Source: Nitriliruptoraceae bacterium (GTDB lineage: Bacteria; Actinomycetota; Nitriliruptoria; Nitriliruptorales; Nitriliruptoraceae). Taken from it: a stretch of 64,000 bases of DNA. Location: positions 1-64,000 of the forward strand of contig JAGYKW010000002.1 of NCBI GenBank assembly GCA_018401275.1. Reading direction: 5' to 3'. Made by a program: the position numbers and the translations under genes. Shown piece after piece: positions 46,208 to 53,888 of this stretch; within the stretch, counting starts at the first letter, position 1; each line of letters opens with the position of its first letter. The notes below the pieces were generated by a model. The model was not told where the DNA came from. It worked only from the letters and a program-made list of their open reading frames with translations, and made no database searches.

Positions 46208-47254
46208 ATGGCCCCTGACACGCTGCTGCTCGCTGCTCCGCGCGGATTCTGCGCCGGGGTCGACCGCGCGGTGCTGATCGTGGAGAAGGCGCTCGAGGCC
46301 TACGGCGCGCCCGTCTACGTCCGTCACGAGATCGTGCACAACACCCACGTCGTCGAGTCGTTGCGTCGTCGCGGAGCCGTGTTCGTCGAGGACGAGACGA
46401 CGGTCCCCGAGGGCAGCATCATGGTCTTCAGTGCCCACGGCTCGCCCCCCGAGGCGTTCGAGAACTCGCGGCGACTCGATCATGTGCTCATCGACGCGAC
46501 GTGTCCGCTGGTCACCAAGGTGCACCACGAGGCCCGCCGCTACGCGCGCGACGGCAAGCACATCGTGCTCGTCGGGCACGAGGGCCATCAGGAGGTCGTC
46601 GGCACGATGGGTCAGGCGCGTGACGCGATCACGCTCGTGGAGACCCCGGAGGACGTCGACGGACTCGCGCTCGATCCGGACGTCGAGATCGCCTACATCA
46701 CGCAGACGACGCTGTCGATGGACGAGACGGCGTCGGTCGTCGACCGCCTGCGACAGCGTTTCCCGATGCTCGAGCAGCCCAAGAGCGACGACATCTGTTA
46801 CGCGACGCAGAACCGTCAGGACGCGGTCAAGGTGCTCGCGCAGCGCTGCGACCTGATCCTCGTCGTCGGATCGTCGACGTCGTCGAACTCGAAGCGGCTC
46901 GTCGAGGTGTCGCGCGACCGGGGCGTGCCCTCGTACCTGATCGACGACGCGACCGGCATCGACGCGGCGTGGCTCGAGGGCGTCGGCACCGTCGGGCTCA
47001 CGTCGGGCGCGTCAGCGCCGGAGGAGGTCGTCGAGGGTGTCATCGCCTGGTTCAGGGCGCGCAGCGAGATCGTCGTGGACACCGTGATGGTGGTCGACGA
47101 GGACGTCGAGTTCGCGATGCCATCGGTGCTCGCTCGACGGCTGCGTGAGCTGTCCGGTCAGGACGCTGACTCGGACGCTGGCTCCGACGCTGACGATGAC
47201 TCGGGCTCCGACGAGGATGCGTCCGACGGCGTCCCGGTCGACCTGCCGCGGTAG
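46208..47254 (+). CDS. ispH: 4-hydroxy-3-methylbut-2-enyl diphosphate reductase
   Basis: A 348-residue terminal enzyme of the non-mevalonate isoprenoid pathway, forming IPP and DMAPP. The three cluster cysteines are in APRGFCAGVDRA (Cys15), DATCPLVTKVH (about 99) and SDDICYATQNRQ (about 196). TSGASAPEE is the substrate loop. The last 35 residues are an acidic Asp/Ser tail absent from most homologues. It overlaps the antisense 3' end of the RNase D gene. The start at 46208 is set by the -10 just upstream. Confidence 0.94.
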   Translation: MAPDTLLLAAPRGFCAGVDRAVLIVEKALEAYGAPVYVRHEIVHNTHVVESLRRRGAVFVEDETTVPEGSIMVFSAHGSPPEAFENSRRLDHVLIDATCPLVTKVHHEARRYARDGKHIVLVGHEGHQEVVGTMGQARDAITLVETPEDVDGLALDPDVEIAYITQTTLSMDETASVVDRLRQRFPMLEQPKSDDICYATQNRQDAVKVLAQRCDLILVVGSSTSSNSKRLVEVSRDRGVPSYLIDDATGIDAAWLEGVGTVGLTSGASAPEEVVEGVIAWFRARSEIVVDTVMVVDEDVEFAMPSVLARRLRELSGQDADSDAGSDADDDSGSDEDASDGVPVDLPR

Positions 47255-48429
47255 GCGCGCCACAGCACGTCGCCGAGCAGTCCGCGCTGCCACGGTCGCA
47301 GTCCGGCTGCGTCGCACAGGGCGTCCGCGTCACGCGGGTCCGCCCGGACGGCGTCCTTCAGCGTCTTCGAGGCGCACAGCACGCCCGCGTCGACACCCAG
47401 CGAGTCCGCCACCTGCGAACGCGCCTCTCGCAATCGGTCGAACGCGCGTGAGTCACGGTCGGTCCAGCGCCGACGGTCAGGGTCGGGCGGCGGCGGGTCG
47501 TGCTCCTCAGCCTCGACCACGACGGCGAGGAAGCGCTCGGCGTGCTCGAGCTCCATGCGACGCCGTCGGCGGGCCCGCCGCGCCAGCTGTGCCGCCGTGC
47601 GCGGTGGCTCGATGGCGAGCGCCACGATGACCTCATCGTGCAGCAGCAGGTTCGGTGCGATGTCCTCGCTCCGAGCGAGCGCCTCGCGCGCCTCCCACAG
47701 CATGCGCGCGATCGTCTGCTGGCGTGCGCTCAGACGGCCGACCCCGCGCACGCGCCGCCAGTCGCGCGTGTCCGTGACGGCGTTCGTCAGGCTCGCCGTG
47801 AGCTCCTGCTCGAACCACGGGGTCCGATCGGCCGCGTCCAGCCGCTCGGCCAGCGCGGCCCACAGGGCGGGCAGGTGCACGACGTCACCGGCGGCGTAGG
47901 CCTGCATCGGGCCGGGGATCGGACGCTTCGCCCAGTCCGCACGCTGGAACGATTCCTTGTCGTCGGTGATGTGCAGCCCGAGCACGTCCTCGAGCAGCGC
48001 ACCGAGACCGACGGGCAGCCCGAGCACCGCGGCCGCGACGGCCGTGTCGACCAGCCGCGCAGGCTCCACGCCCTTCGCCGCGAGCGGGACGACGTCGTTG
48101 TTCGCCGCGTGCAGGACCGTGAGCCGGGTCGCGAGGTGGTCCTGCAGCTGCGAGAGGTCGTCGAGCACCATGCCGTCGAGCAGGATGCACGCACCGGGGC
48201 CACCGACCTGGACGAGCGCCGCATGACGGAAGTAGCGGTCGGCGTCGGCGCGCTCCACGTCGACGCCGACGACGGGCAGGTCGAGGGCGGCCAGGGCAGC
48301 GCCGACGCGTCCGGGATCGTCGACCAGCGTGATGAGCGGCTGGTCGCCCACTGAGGGCGCTGCTGCGCGGCCACCGGCTGCGGGTTCCGTAGCGGTGTCT
48401 GCGCGCGTATCGTCGGGGTCACTGGGCAC
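47158..48429 (-). CDS. rnd: Ribonuclease D-like 3'-5' exonuclease with HRDC domain
   Basis: A 423-residue protein. The DEDD exonuclease is at about residues 30-200: VGVDVE (Asp/Glu pair), HAANNDVVPL and VDTAVAA, and YAAGD for the last motif. An HRDC domain follows (WRRVRGVGRLSARQQTIARML), then a second helical part and a Ser/Glu/Pro tail (SSSEPESSS). It trims tRNA or other RNA 3' ends. The tail coding region is antisense to the ispH tail over 97 bases. The GTG start is six bases from a -10, so the mRNA is probably leaderless. Confidence 0.88.
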   Translation of the reverse strand: MPSDPDDTRADTATEPAAGGRAAAPSVGDQPLITLVDDPGRVGAALAALDLPVVGVDVERADADRYFRHAALVQVGGPGACILLDGMVLDDLSQLQDHLATRLTVLHAANNDVVPLAAKGVEPARLVDTAVAAAVLGLPVGLGALLEDVLGLHITDDKESFQRADWAKRPIPGPMQAYAAGDVVHLPALWAALAERLDAADRTPWFEQELTASLTNAVTDTRDWRRVRGVGRLSARQQTIARMLWEAREALARSEDIAPNLLLHDEVIVALAIEPPRTAAQLARRARRRRRMELEHAERFLAVVVEAEEHDPPPPDPDRRRWTDRDSRAFDRLREARSQVADSLGVDAGVLCASKTLKDAVRADPRDADALCDAAGLRPWQRGLLGDVLWRAYRGRSTGTPSDASSSEPESSSASEPASESAS

Positions 48430-48435
48430 GCGGTG

Positions 48436-48441
48436 AGGCTA
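48436..48441 (-). promoter_or_regulatory. -10 element TAGCCT for a leaderless mRNA (RNase D)
   Basis: The minus-strand hexamer is six bases upstream of the GTG at 48429, with no ribosome site between. It is the same geometry as at ispH and the prenyltransferase. Confidence 0.5.
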
Positions 48442-48505
48442 GTCCCGGCCTGGCGTGGCGCTCCGGAGGTCTCCGGAGCGCGGCAACCCCCGAGGAGGAC
48501 CGACG

Positions 48506-49330
48506 ATGTCCGTGCTGCTCTGCATCCATCCCCATCCCGACGACGAGTCCATCGCCTGCGGCGGAGTGCTCGCGCGCGCCGCCGCCGAGGGGGTGCGCAC
48601 GGTCGTGGTCACCTGCACCGGTGGGGAGGCGGGGGAGAACCTCGCCGGCATCGACCTCGGGGACGTCCCGCTCGTCGAGCATCGTCGCCGCGAGCTGGCG
48701 GAGGCGATCGCGATCCTCGGGGTCGATGAGCACCACCTGCTCGGCTACCGCGACTCCGGGATGGTCGGCACCGTCGACAACGAGCACCCCGACTGCTTCC
48801 ACCGCGCCGAGCTCGAGGCGGCCGCGCTCCGGCTCGCCGCGATCGTGCGCAGCGTGCGCCCCGACGCGGTCGTGTCCGACGATGAGCACGGGACCTACGG
48901 GCATCCCGATCACATCAAGGCCCACCAGGCCACCGTCCGCGCCGTCGCGCTCGCGGCCGATCCCGATGCGGACGTGACGGGGGAGCCGTGGCGCGTACCG
49001 CGTCGCTACGTGCACACGTTCTCGCGCAGCCGCCTGGTCGCGGCGCACGCGGCGCTGATCGAGGCCGGCCTGCCCTCACCCTTCGGCGACGACGTCGAGC
49101 CGGAACCGTTCGGCTCGGACGACGCGCTCGTCACGACCCGCGTCGACGTCTCACCGCATGTCGGGACGAAGATGGCCGCCATGCGGGCGCACGCCAGCCA
49201 GATCGGTGCCGACTCGTTCTTCATGAACGTGCCCGACGACCTCATCGACGCGTTCCTCGGGGTGGAGGAGTTCATCCTCGAGGAGGGCGACGAGCTGCCC
49301 GGCGCCCCCGACGCGCTCGTGCTGCCCTGA
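48506..49330 (+). CDS. PIG-L family zinc deacetylase (MshB/Mca type)
   Basis: A 274-residue LmbE-like deacetylase. The zinc-binding segment HPHPDDES is at residues 7-14, and GTYGHPDHIKAHQATV provides the third ligand. In actinobacteria this family includes MshB (deacetylation of GlcNAc-inositol in mycothiol synthesis) and Mca (mycothiol S-conjugate amidase). The length and the extended C-terminal half fit either. The presence of an inositol-phosphate synthase in the window fits mycothiol metabolism. The ATG has CGAGGAGGACCGACG before it. Confidence 0.85.
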   Translation: MSVLLCIHPHPDDESIACGGVLARAAAEGVRTVVVTCTGGEAGENLAGIDLGDVPLVEHRRRELAEAIAILGVDEHHLLGYRDSGMVGTVDNEHPDCFHRAELEAAALRLAAIVRSVRPDAVVSDDEHGTYGHPDHIKAHQATVRAVALAADPDADVTGEPWRVPRRYVHTFSRSRLVAAHAALIEAGLPSPFGDDVEPEPFGSDDALVTTRVDVSPHVGTKMAAMRAHASQIGADSFFMNVPDDLIDAFLGVEEFILEEGDELPGAPDALVLP

Positions 49331-49345
49331 GTCGGACGGCGCAGC

Positions 49346-49369
49346 GCGCAGTCGAGCGCGCAGTCGAGC
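49346..49369 (+). repeat. Two-copy 12-base tandem repeat
   Basis: GCGCAGTCGAGC occurs twice in tandem in the 45-base gap between the convergent deacetylase and upp genes. Confidence 0.7.
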
Positions 49370-49375
49370 GCATGG

Positions 49376-50011
49376 TCAGTGGGGCGTGCCGAAGAGTCGG
49401 TCGCCGAAGTCACCGAGCCCGGGGACGATGTAGCCGCGCTCATCGAGCGCCGGGTCCACGGCGGCCGTGACGATGTGCGTGCGCGGGTCGTCATCGAGCA
49501 CGCGCCGCACCCCCTGCTCGGTGGCGACGACGGACAGCACGACGATCCGCGCAGCGCCGGAGAGGTCGAGCGCGCGGACCGCGTCGCTCGCGGAGCCGCC
49601 GGTGGCCAGCATGGGCTCGAGCACGAGCACCCAGGCCCCTTCGAGCGGTGGGACCTTGAAGTAGTAGCGGCGGGCCTCCAGCGTCTCGGCATCGCGCTCG
49701 AGACCGATCATCCCGACCTGAGCATCGGGCAGCGCCTCATGCACGCCCGGGAGGAGTCCGAGTCCTGCCCGCAGGACCGGCACGGCGACGACCGGGACGG
49801 CCCGGGTCACCGTCGGCGCGTCGGCGAGCGGCGTGCGGATCAGGCCCGCCCGTGTCGGGATGTCCGCGGTCGCATGCGCGGCGAGCAGCGCTCCGACGCG
49901 CTGCGCATGGCGACGGAAGTCGGCCGGAGTGGTCCGCTCATCGCGCAGTGCCGCCAGCGAGGTCCCGACGAGCGGGTCGTGGTCGAGCACCTGCAGCCGG
50001 TCCGATGCCAT
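49376..50011 (-). CDS. upp: Uracil phosphoribosyltransferase
   Basis: A 211-residue salvage enzyme that forms UMP from uracil and PRPP. The PRPP loop is LVLEPMLATGGSA and the uracil-binding C-terminus is DERGYIVPGLGDFGDRLFGT. VPVLRAGLGLLPG is also a family hallmark. The size matches UPRTase. It diverges from the lipoprotein gene at 50065. Confidence 0.94.
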   Translation of the reverse strand: MASDRLQVLDHDPLVGTSLAALRDERTTPADFRRHAQRVGALLAAHATADIPTRAGLIRTPLADAPTVTRAVPVVAVPVLRAGLGLLPGVHEALPDAQVGMIGLERDAETLEARRYYFKVPPLEGAWVLVLEPMLATGGSASDAVRALDLSGAARIVVLSVVATEQGVRRVLDDDPRTHIVTAAVDPALDERGYIVPGLGDFGDRLFGTPH

Positions 50012-50052
50012 ATCGCCCCCTGGGGTAGGCCCTGCTGCTGCCGGGTCGCCGT

Positions 50053-50058
50053 TAGCCT
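50053..50058 (+). promoter_or_regulatory. -10 element TAGCCT for a leaderless mRNA (lipoprotein)
   Basis: Six bases lie between the hexamer and the GTG at 50065, with no ribosome site. A third plus-strand case of the same layout. Confidence 0.5.
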
Positions 50059-50064
50059 AGACCC

Positions 50065-51132
50065 GTGCCCCTCCGTCCTGACCGTCATCCTGTCGTCCCG
50101 TCCGTCGTGCGTGCTGCGCTGCTGAGCGTGCTCGCGACGGTCCTGGTGGCCTGCGGCGCCGCTGGCGGTCCCTCGGAGGGACCCGTGGTGGCTCCGGTCG
50201 CAGCGGAGCCCGGGGCCGGTGGCACCAGTCCCGCCACGCCGGCCGAGGTCGTGATCGTCCTGCCGCCGGCGGACGGTCACGCCGAGGAGGAACGTGCCCG
50301 CGTCCGGATGCTCGTCGAGCGCGCCGCAGCCGAGGCGCTGCCGAGCGGTCCTGCACCCGTACTGCTCGAACCTGCCAGCAGTGATGCGCTCGATGCGACG
50401 GTGGAGGCCGCCGTGCGCAGCGTGGGTGCGTCGGGGACGGTGTGCCTGATCGGTGCCGACGGCGCGAACGTGGTCGCACCGGTGCTCGCGCTCTACCCGG
50501 CCGCTCGGGTCTGTCTGCTGCCGGCCGGTCGGGACGTCGTGACGATCGGAACGGTCCCGCCGCTGAGCGCCGACGTCGACCTCGACCGGCTCGGGCGCGA
50601 GCTCGGTGCGGCGGCCCGTGCAGCGGCCGGCCAGGGCACCGTCATGGTCCTCGCGGGCAGGGACGGGATGCTCGACCGTCGCTGGCTCGTCGGGGTCGTC
50701 GCCGGAGCGCCCGGACCGCTGCACACGGTCACGAGCGTCGAAGCAGCGCTCGCGTTCCTGGACGCCCAGGCAGCGGATCCCCTCGGGGGGGTCGTGCCGG
50801 ACGACGACGATCTCCCGTTCGCGCCCGCACTGCCGCCCGTCATCGTCGTGGTGCTCGACGCGAGCTCCGCGTCCGCCGAGCTCGTCGGTCCGCTGATCGA
50901 CCGAGGCCTCCTGGTGGTCGGTCCGCGCAGCCTGCTCGTCGGAGTCCCTGATGAAGCGGTCGTCCTGCGCTGGCGGGTGCGCTGGGACGTCCCCCTCACC
51001 GCGCTGCTCCGCCGCGTCGGGGCGGGGTCGGGTTCGTCGGAGGATCCGGCCGGCACCGGGCCGCTCGGGACCGAGCCGACCTGGGAGGACATGGTCGTGC
51101 TCGAGCCGGGCCGCGCGTCCGTCGCACCCTGA
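50065..51132 (+). CDS. Lipoprotein, periplasmic-binding-fold-like (unknown ligand)
   Basis: A 355-residue protein with a lipoprotein signal (core AALLSVLATVL, lipobox LVAC, Cys about 30), then a Gly/Pro/Ala-rich linker. The domain alternates beta strands and helices (AEVVIVLPPADG, GTVCLIGADGANVVAPV, TVMVLAGRDGMLDRRW, PPVIVVVLDASSASAELV) in the manner of BMP-type and LacI-type binding proteins. No conserved ligand residues identified. The neighbouring gene is pyruvate kinase, which gives no clue to the ligand. Confidence 0.65.
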   Translation: MPLRPDRHPVVPSVVRAALLSVLATVLVACGAAGGPSEGPVVAPVAAEPGAGGTSPATPAEVVIVLPPADGHAEEERARVRMLVERAAAEALPSGPAPVLLEPASSDALDATVEAAVRSVGASGTVCLIGADGANVVAPVLALYPAARVCLLPAGRDVVTIGTVPPLSADVDLDRLGRELGAAARAAAGQGTVMVLAGRDGMLDRRWLVGVVAGAPGPLHTVTSVEAALAFLDAQAADPLGGVVPDDDDLPFAPALPPVIVVVLDASSASAELVGPLIDRGLLVVGPRSLLVGVPDEAVVLRWRVRWDVPLTALLRRVGAGSGSSEDPAGTGPLGTEPTWEDMVVLEPGRASVAP

Positions 51133-51154
51133 CCGCAGTCGCACGCGCACCACC

Positions 51155-51160
51155 TACGCT
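51155..51160 (+). promoter_or_regulatory. -10 element TACGCT ahead of pyk
   Basis: The hexamer lies 26 bases upstream of the pyk GTG. CTGACC, a possible -35, is 20 bases further upstream, which is longer than ideal. Confidence 0.45.
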
Positions 51161-51186
51161 GCGCGCACGACAGGAGGACCCGCATC

Positions 51187-52647
51187 GTGCGCAGGGCCAA
51201 GATCATCGCGACGCTCGGACCGGCGCTCGATGACCCGGTCCGTCTGCGGGCCGCCATCGAGGCGGGTGCCGACGTCTTCCGTTTCAACTTCTCCCACGGC
51301 ACCGTCGAGGACCACCGGGAGCGCATCCGTCTCGTCCGCGAGCTCGGTCAGCGCGTCGGTCGCGTCGTCGGGACGCTCGGTGACCTGCAGGGCCCCAAGA
51401 TCCGGCTCGGCGCGGTCGCGGAGGGTGGCGTCGTCCTCGAGACCGACCACAGGGTCGTGCTCGTCGCCGGGGAGTCGGCGCTCACGATGACCCATGACGA
51501 GGATGGCGTGCCCGTCCTCCCCGTCGTCTACCCCGCGCTCGCCGATGACGTCTCGACCGGCTCGCTGGTGCTGATCGATGACGGGTCGATCCGGCTCGTC
51601 GTCGAGTCGTCCGACCCGGTCTCGCGCCGGGTGCATGCGAAGGTCGTGGTCGGGGGGACGGCGACGTCACGCAAGGGTGTCAACCTGCCGGGTGTCCAGG
51701 TGTCCGCACCGTCGCTCACCGAGAAGGACCGCGAGGACCTCGCGAACATGGTGGAGCTCGGCATCGACTGGATCGCCCTGTCGTTCGTGCGTCGTGTCGA
51801 GGACGTGCTCGAGGTCCGCGCGCTCATCGAGCAGCTCGGTGGGCAGCAGCCGGTCATCGCGAAGCTCGAACGTCCCGAGGTGCTCGACGACCTCGAGGCG
51901 ATCGTCGCCGCCTCGGACGCGATCATGGTCGCGCGCGGTGACCTCGGCGTCGAGATCGGTCCGGAGCGTGTGCCTGCCATCCAGAAGGAGATCATCGACC
52001 TCTCGAACCGCCTGGGTCGTCCGGTGATCACCGCGACGGAGATGCTCGAGTCGATGATCCGCAGTCCGCGGCCGACCCGTGCGGAGGCGTCCGACGTCGC
52101 CAACGCGATCTTCGACGGTTCGGACGCGGTCATGCTCTCGGGCGAGACGGCGGCCGGGAAGTATCCGGTGGAGGCCGTGCGCACGATGGCCCGCATCATC
52201 GAGGTCGCCGAGTCGAGCCGTGAACGGGTGCGCTCGACGCCCCCGGAGACCGCCCACGTGCTCGGCCGGTCGGTCGCGAAGGCTGCGACGCAGATCGCCG
52301 ACGAGGTCGACGCGGTCGCGATCCTGGTGTTCAGCCTCTCCGGCGCATCCGTGCAGCTGGTGTCGAAGTACCGGCCGCAGCAGCGCATCGTCGGGCTCAC
52401 ACCGGACGAGCGGGCGCTGCGTCGCTTCGCACTGATGTGGGGGACCGACGGAGCGATCGTCCCGACGGAGGACCGCTCGCTCGACCTGATGCGCTCCGCT
52501 GATGAGGTGTGTCGCGCGGGCAGCATCGGGCGCGTCGGCGACCGTGTCGTGATCGTCGCGGGTGTGCCGGGCGGTCACGGCGGCACCAACCGGGTCATCG
52601 TGCACGAGCTCGGCGACGAGACGAACCTCACCGTCGGTGGACGCTGA
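51187..52647 (+). CDS. pyk: Pyruvate kinase
   Basis: A 486-residue glycolytic enzyme. The N-terminus is KIIATLGPALDDPV. FRFNFSHGT, GDLQGPKIRLG, IAKLERPEVLDDLE, MVARGDLGVEIG and TATEMLESMI (substrate and metal site) follow in order. The C-terminal allosteric domain ends in HELGDETNLTVGGR. Usual size. The start GTG has GACAGGAGGACCCGCATC upstream. Confidence 0.95.
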   Translation: MRRAKIIATLGPALDDPVRLRAAIEAGADVFRFNFSHGTVEDHRERIRLVRELGQRVGRVVGTLGDLQGPKIRLGAVAEGGVVLETDHRVVLVAGESALTMTHDEDGVPVLPVVYPALADDVSTGSLVLIDDGSIRLVVESSDPVSRRVHAKVVVGGTATSRKGVNLPGVQVSAPSLTEKDREDLANMVELGIDWIALSFVRRVEDVLEVRALIEQLGGQQPVIAKLERPEVLDDLEAIVAASDAIMVARGDLGVEIGPERVPAIQKEIIDLSNRLGRPVITATEMLESMIRSPRPTRAEASDVANAIFDGSDAVMLSGETAAGKYPVEAVRTMARIIEVAESSRERVRSTPPETAHVLGRSVAKAATQIADEVDAVAILVFSLSGASVQLVSKYRPQQRIVGLTPDERALRRFALMWGTDGAIVPTEDRSLDLMRSADEVCRAGSIGRVGDRVVIVAGVPGGHGGTNRVIVHELGDETNLTVGGR

Positions 52648-52697
52648 CGATCGATCACGCAGCCGCGTCCCACGCGGCCGGACGAGGAGGGGCCGCG

Positions 52698-53066
52698 GTG
52701 GAGCTGCCGGACACGGCGCTCAGTCATCGCTACTGCCTGCTGACGACGCGGACCCGCATCAGTGACCGCTCGCACACGGCCGAGCTGTGGTTCGTCCCGG
52801 CGCCCGGTGGCGCCTACCTGATGTCCGGTTCGGGCGGGCTGACGAGCTGGTTCCTCAACCTCCAGACCGAGGAGGAGGGGGTGCTGCGCATCGGGGACGA
52901 CGGCTGGCGCGTGCGGGCGTCCTTCCCCGGTCGCGACGACCCGGAGCGCGAGGCGGCGCTGCGCGCCTTCCACGAGCGCTACGACCGTGACGGGAAGGAC
53001 CGCCTCGACCCGTGGCTGCGTGACGCCGTGGTGGCACATCTGGTCCTGGTGCGCGACCTGCGCTGA
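52698..53066 (+). CDS. Split-barrel (DUF385/deazaflavin-type or PNPOx-like) small protein
   Basis: A 122-residue protein with the strand layout of F420-dependent nitroreductase-like split-barrel proteins: LLTTRTRISDRSHTAELWFV, a YLMSGSGG turn, then SWFLNLQTEEEGVLRIGD and a polar C-terminal helix. Such proteins use coenzyme F420 or flavin. I see no decisive cofactor residue, so the family call is moderate. The GTG start follows GAGGAGGGGCC and the protein is compact. Confidence 0.6.
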   Translation: MELPDTALSHRYCLLTTRTRISDRSHTAELWFVPAPGGAYLMSGSGGLTSWFLNLQTEEEGVLRIGDDGWRVRASFPGRDDPEREAALRAFHERYDRDGKDRLDPWLRDAVVAHLVLVRDLR

Positions 53067-53114
53067 GCGTCTTGCGCCGAGCTGAGGGGCTCGCGTCGCA
53101 GACCGGGCGTGGGT

Positions 53115-53888
53115 TCAGGCGCCGACGTCGATGGGCGTGGACGGAGCTCCGTCGCGCAGCAGATCGCCCAGGTGCTTCGGGAGCGCGCGCGGCGCGAGCA
53201 CGCCCGCGCTGTCCGGTCCCGCGACGAGCGCGGAGAGCTCCGCGAGCTCCCACCAGCGTGCACCGCTGGTCGCGAGGTCGTCGAGCGGCACCGCGTCCGC
53301 ATCGAGCCCCTCGGTCCGGGTGAGGAACCAGCGCTCCGTCTGGCACAGCCAGATGCCGCGGAACGTGAACGTCGCACTGCGCGACCAGATCCACGGGCCG
53401 AGCGGCGCGTCCAGGCCGACCTCCTCGCGCAGCTCGCGCGCCGCCGCCTGCTCGTGCGTCTCTCCCGGATCGAGTCCTCCGCCCGGTGCGGTCCACACGG
53501 TGCGCCCGTCGCCCGGCAGGTGCGCGATGAGCAGCAGGCGGTCAGCAGCGTCGAGCAGCAGCACGCGTGCCGCGTCGCGCTCGATCGGTTCGTCGGCGCT
53601 GCGCCCGGTCGGCTCCGCGGCCGAGCGCGGGTGGGCGGGCACGAGCCGTGAGGCGATGATGGTCGTCGGGTCGACGACGTGGAGGATCCCCCCGCGGTCG
53701 ACGACGATCCAGCCGTCGTCCTCGCACGACAGCAGGCGTCCGACACGGTCCGTGGGGCGTGGGCCCTCGTCGCCGTCGATGAGCGAGCGCACCGATACGC
53801 GCTGCCCGACGTGCGCAGCGGTCACCTCGCGCCGGTAGGTCGCGCGCGACGCATCGACGGTCGGCCGACCGTGGTCACGTCCGCTCAT
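53115..53888 (-). CDS. NUDIX hydrolase with N-terminal SH3-like domain
   Basis: A 257-residue protein. Residues 24-84 (VGQRVSVRSLIDGDEG to IIASRLVP) resemble the small SH3-like domain that precedes some actinobacterial GNAT proteins of the Rv0428c type. Residues about 100-230 are a NUDIX domain with the complete box Gly-x5-Glu-x7-Arg-Glu-x3-Glu-Glu-x-Gly (GGLDPGETHEQAAARELREE). It hydrolyses nucleoside-diphosphate-linked substrates. It is the last gene of the ppk operon: the ATG overlaps the ppx stop (ATGA). Confidence 0.8.
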   Translation of the reverse strand: MSGRDHGRPTVDASRATYRREVTAAHVGQRVSVRSLIDGDEGPRPTDRVGRLLSCEDDGWIVVDRGGILHVVDPTTIIASRLVPAHPRSAAEPTGRSADEPIERDAARVLLLDAADRLLLIAHLPGDGRTVWTAPGGGLDPGETHEQAAARELREEVGLDAPLGPWIWSRSATFTFRGIWLCQTERWFLTRTEGLDADAVPLDDLATSGARWWELAELSALVAGPDSAGVLAPRALPKHLGDLLRDGAPSTPIDVGA

